Of a DNA stretch of 14,215 bases, positions 13,990 through 14,215 are shown piece after piece (positions within the stretch are counted from its first letter, which is position 1; each line of letters begins with the position of its first letter). The DNA comes from Ilumatobacter sp. GTDB lineage: Bacteria > Actinomycetota > Acidimicrobiia > Acidimicrobiales > Ilumatobacteraceae. Where the stretch lies: the NCBI GenBank assembly GCA_018666235.1, contig JABJAB010000078.1, forward strand, positions 1-14,215. The letters are read 5' to 3'. The notes under the pieces are model-generated. The model was not told where the DNA came from, ran no database searches, and saw only the letters and a list, made by a program, of their open reading frames with translations. Made by a program: the position numbers and the translations under genes.

Positions 13990-14215
13990 ATGGCTGACAA
14001 ACAACGATTTCCAGACACCGTCAACGCTGTGCAAGAAACGGATCAAAACAGCAGCGATTTAGGGCTGAAGCCCGTGATACCGCTTCCGAGTCCCCCCTCG
14101 CGCACAACTCAGCTGGCTCACCACCGTGGCGATCGCAGCGTCGTTCGCATTAATTTTCCCGTCGCTCCGGAAGATTGATATTTACGAAGAGCTCACCTCG
14201 ACCGAACCTTCCAGC
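13990..14215 (+). CDS. Possible membrane protein N-terminus with a broken reading frame, cut by the window edge
   Basis: ATG 13990 opens a frame of 62 codons ending at 14178. In the +1 frame, from 14078 to the window end, there is an open stretch encoding WLTTVAIAASFALIF, a typical membrane helix, followed by PSLRKIDIYEELTS. The two frames meet at a run of six C (14092-14097). Removing one C would join them into a single polypeptide with a polar, Pro-rich N-terminus, one membrane helix and an open end beyond the window. Either the run holds an extra base (sequencing error, mutation or slippage), or the downstream piece starts on its own, for example at GTG 14126. No ribosome site is visible. 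The family is not recognised. Confidence 0.35.

Noticed and set aside
1..14215. CRISPR arrays, tRNA or rRNA genes, insertion sequences
   Set aside because: No spaced direct repeats, no cloverleaf-like segments and no transposase or terminal repeats were seen by eye.

Overview
The window looks like a piece of an uncultured aquatic actinobacterial chromosome, most probably Acidimicrobiia (Ilumatobacter-like or marine). This is inferred from a moderately GC-rich coding style, GTG starts, an actinobacterial-type form I CO dehydrogenase operon and a xanthorhodopsin/actinorhodopsin-like proton pump. No rRNA, tRNA, CRISPR array, insertion sequence or integrase is visible, so the taxonomic call rests on gene content only.

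Left part (1-8162): an aerobic carbon monoxide dehydrogenase locus. On the + strand, the 3' end of coxE is followed by a small conserved-looking protein and a GIY-YIG-like protein. Converging on it from the right is a long minus-strand operon: a short unidentified ORF, coxM (FAD subunit), coxS (2Fe-2S subunit), coxL (Mo-Cu subunit carrying the form I signature AYRCSFR), an XdhC/CoxI-type maturation factor fused to a C-terminal YHS metal-binding domain, coxG (SRPBCC), and five consecutive tiny single-pass membrane proteins. The genes overlap by 4 nt or sit within about 12 nt of each other, apart from a 47-nt gap after the first ORF, and most have clear Shine-Dalgarno sequences. The M-S-L order and the active-site motif together indicate true CO oxidation. 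The XdhC-YHS protein would mature the cofactor. CoxG and possibly the small membrane proteins would couple the enzyme to the membrane.

Middle (8525-11122, minus strand): a large lipoprotein of the penicillin/acyl-homoserine-lactone acylase Ntn-hydrolase family, with a lipobox, an acidic Ser/Thr/Pro linker and the autoprocessing Ser-Asn-Trp site. It is flanked by intergenic regions of about 360 and 340 nt.

Right part: a strong hairpin terminator (11467-11515) ends a monocistronic rhodopsin gene (11532-12326, minus). The rhodopsin has the D-T-E proton-pump triad, the green-tuning Leu, the retinal Lys and the glycine that opens a carotenoid-antenna fenestration. Divergent from it is a fused GNAT acetyltransferase-AAA+ ATPase gene (12543-13811, plus), apparently leaderless. 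The window ends in what looks like the start of a membrane protein whose frame is broken at a run of six C.

Two energy-supplement systems (CO oxidation and light-driven proton pumping) thus lie within about 4 kb of each other. The least explained parts are the five-gene array of small membrane proteins at the end of the cox operon, the YHS fusion on the CODH maturation factor, and the GNAT-AAA fusion.
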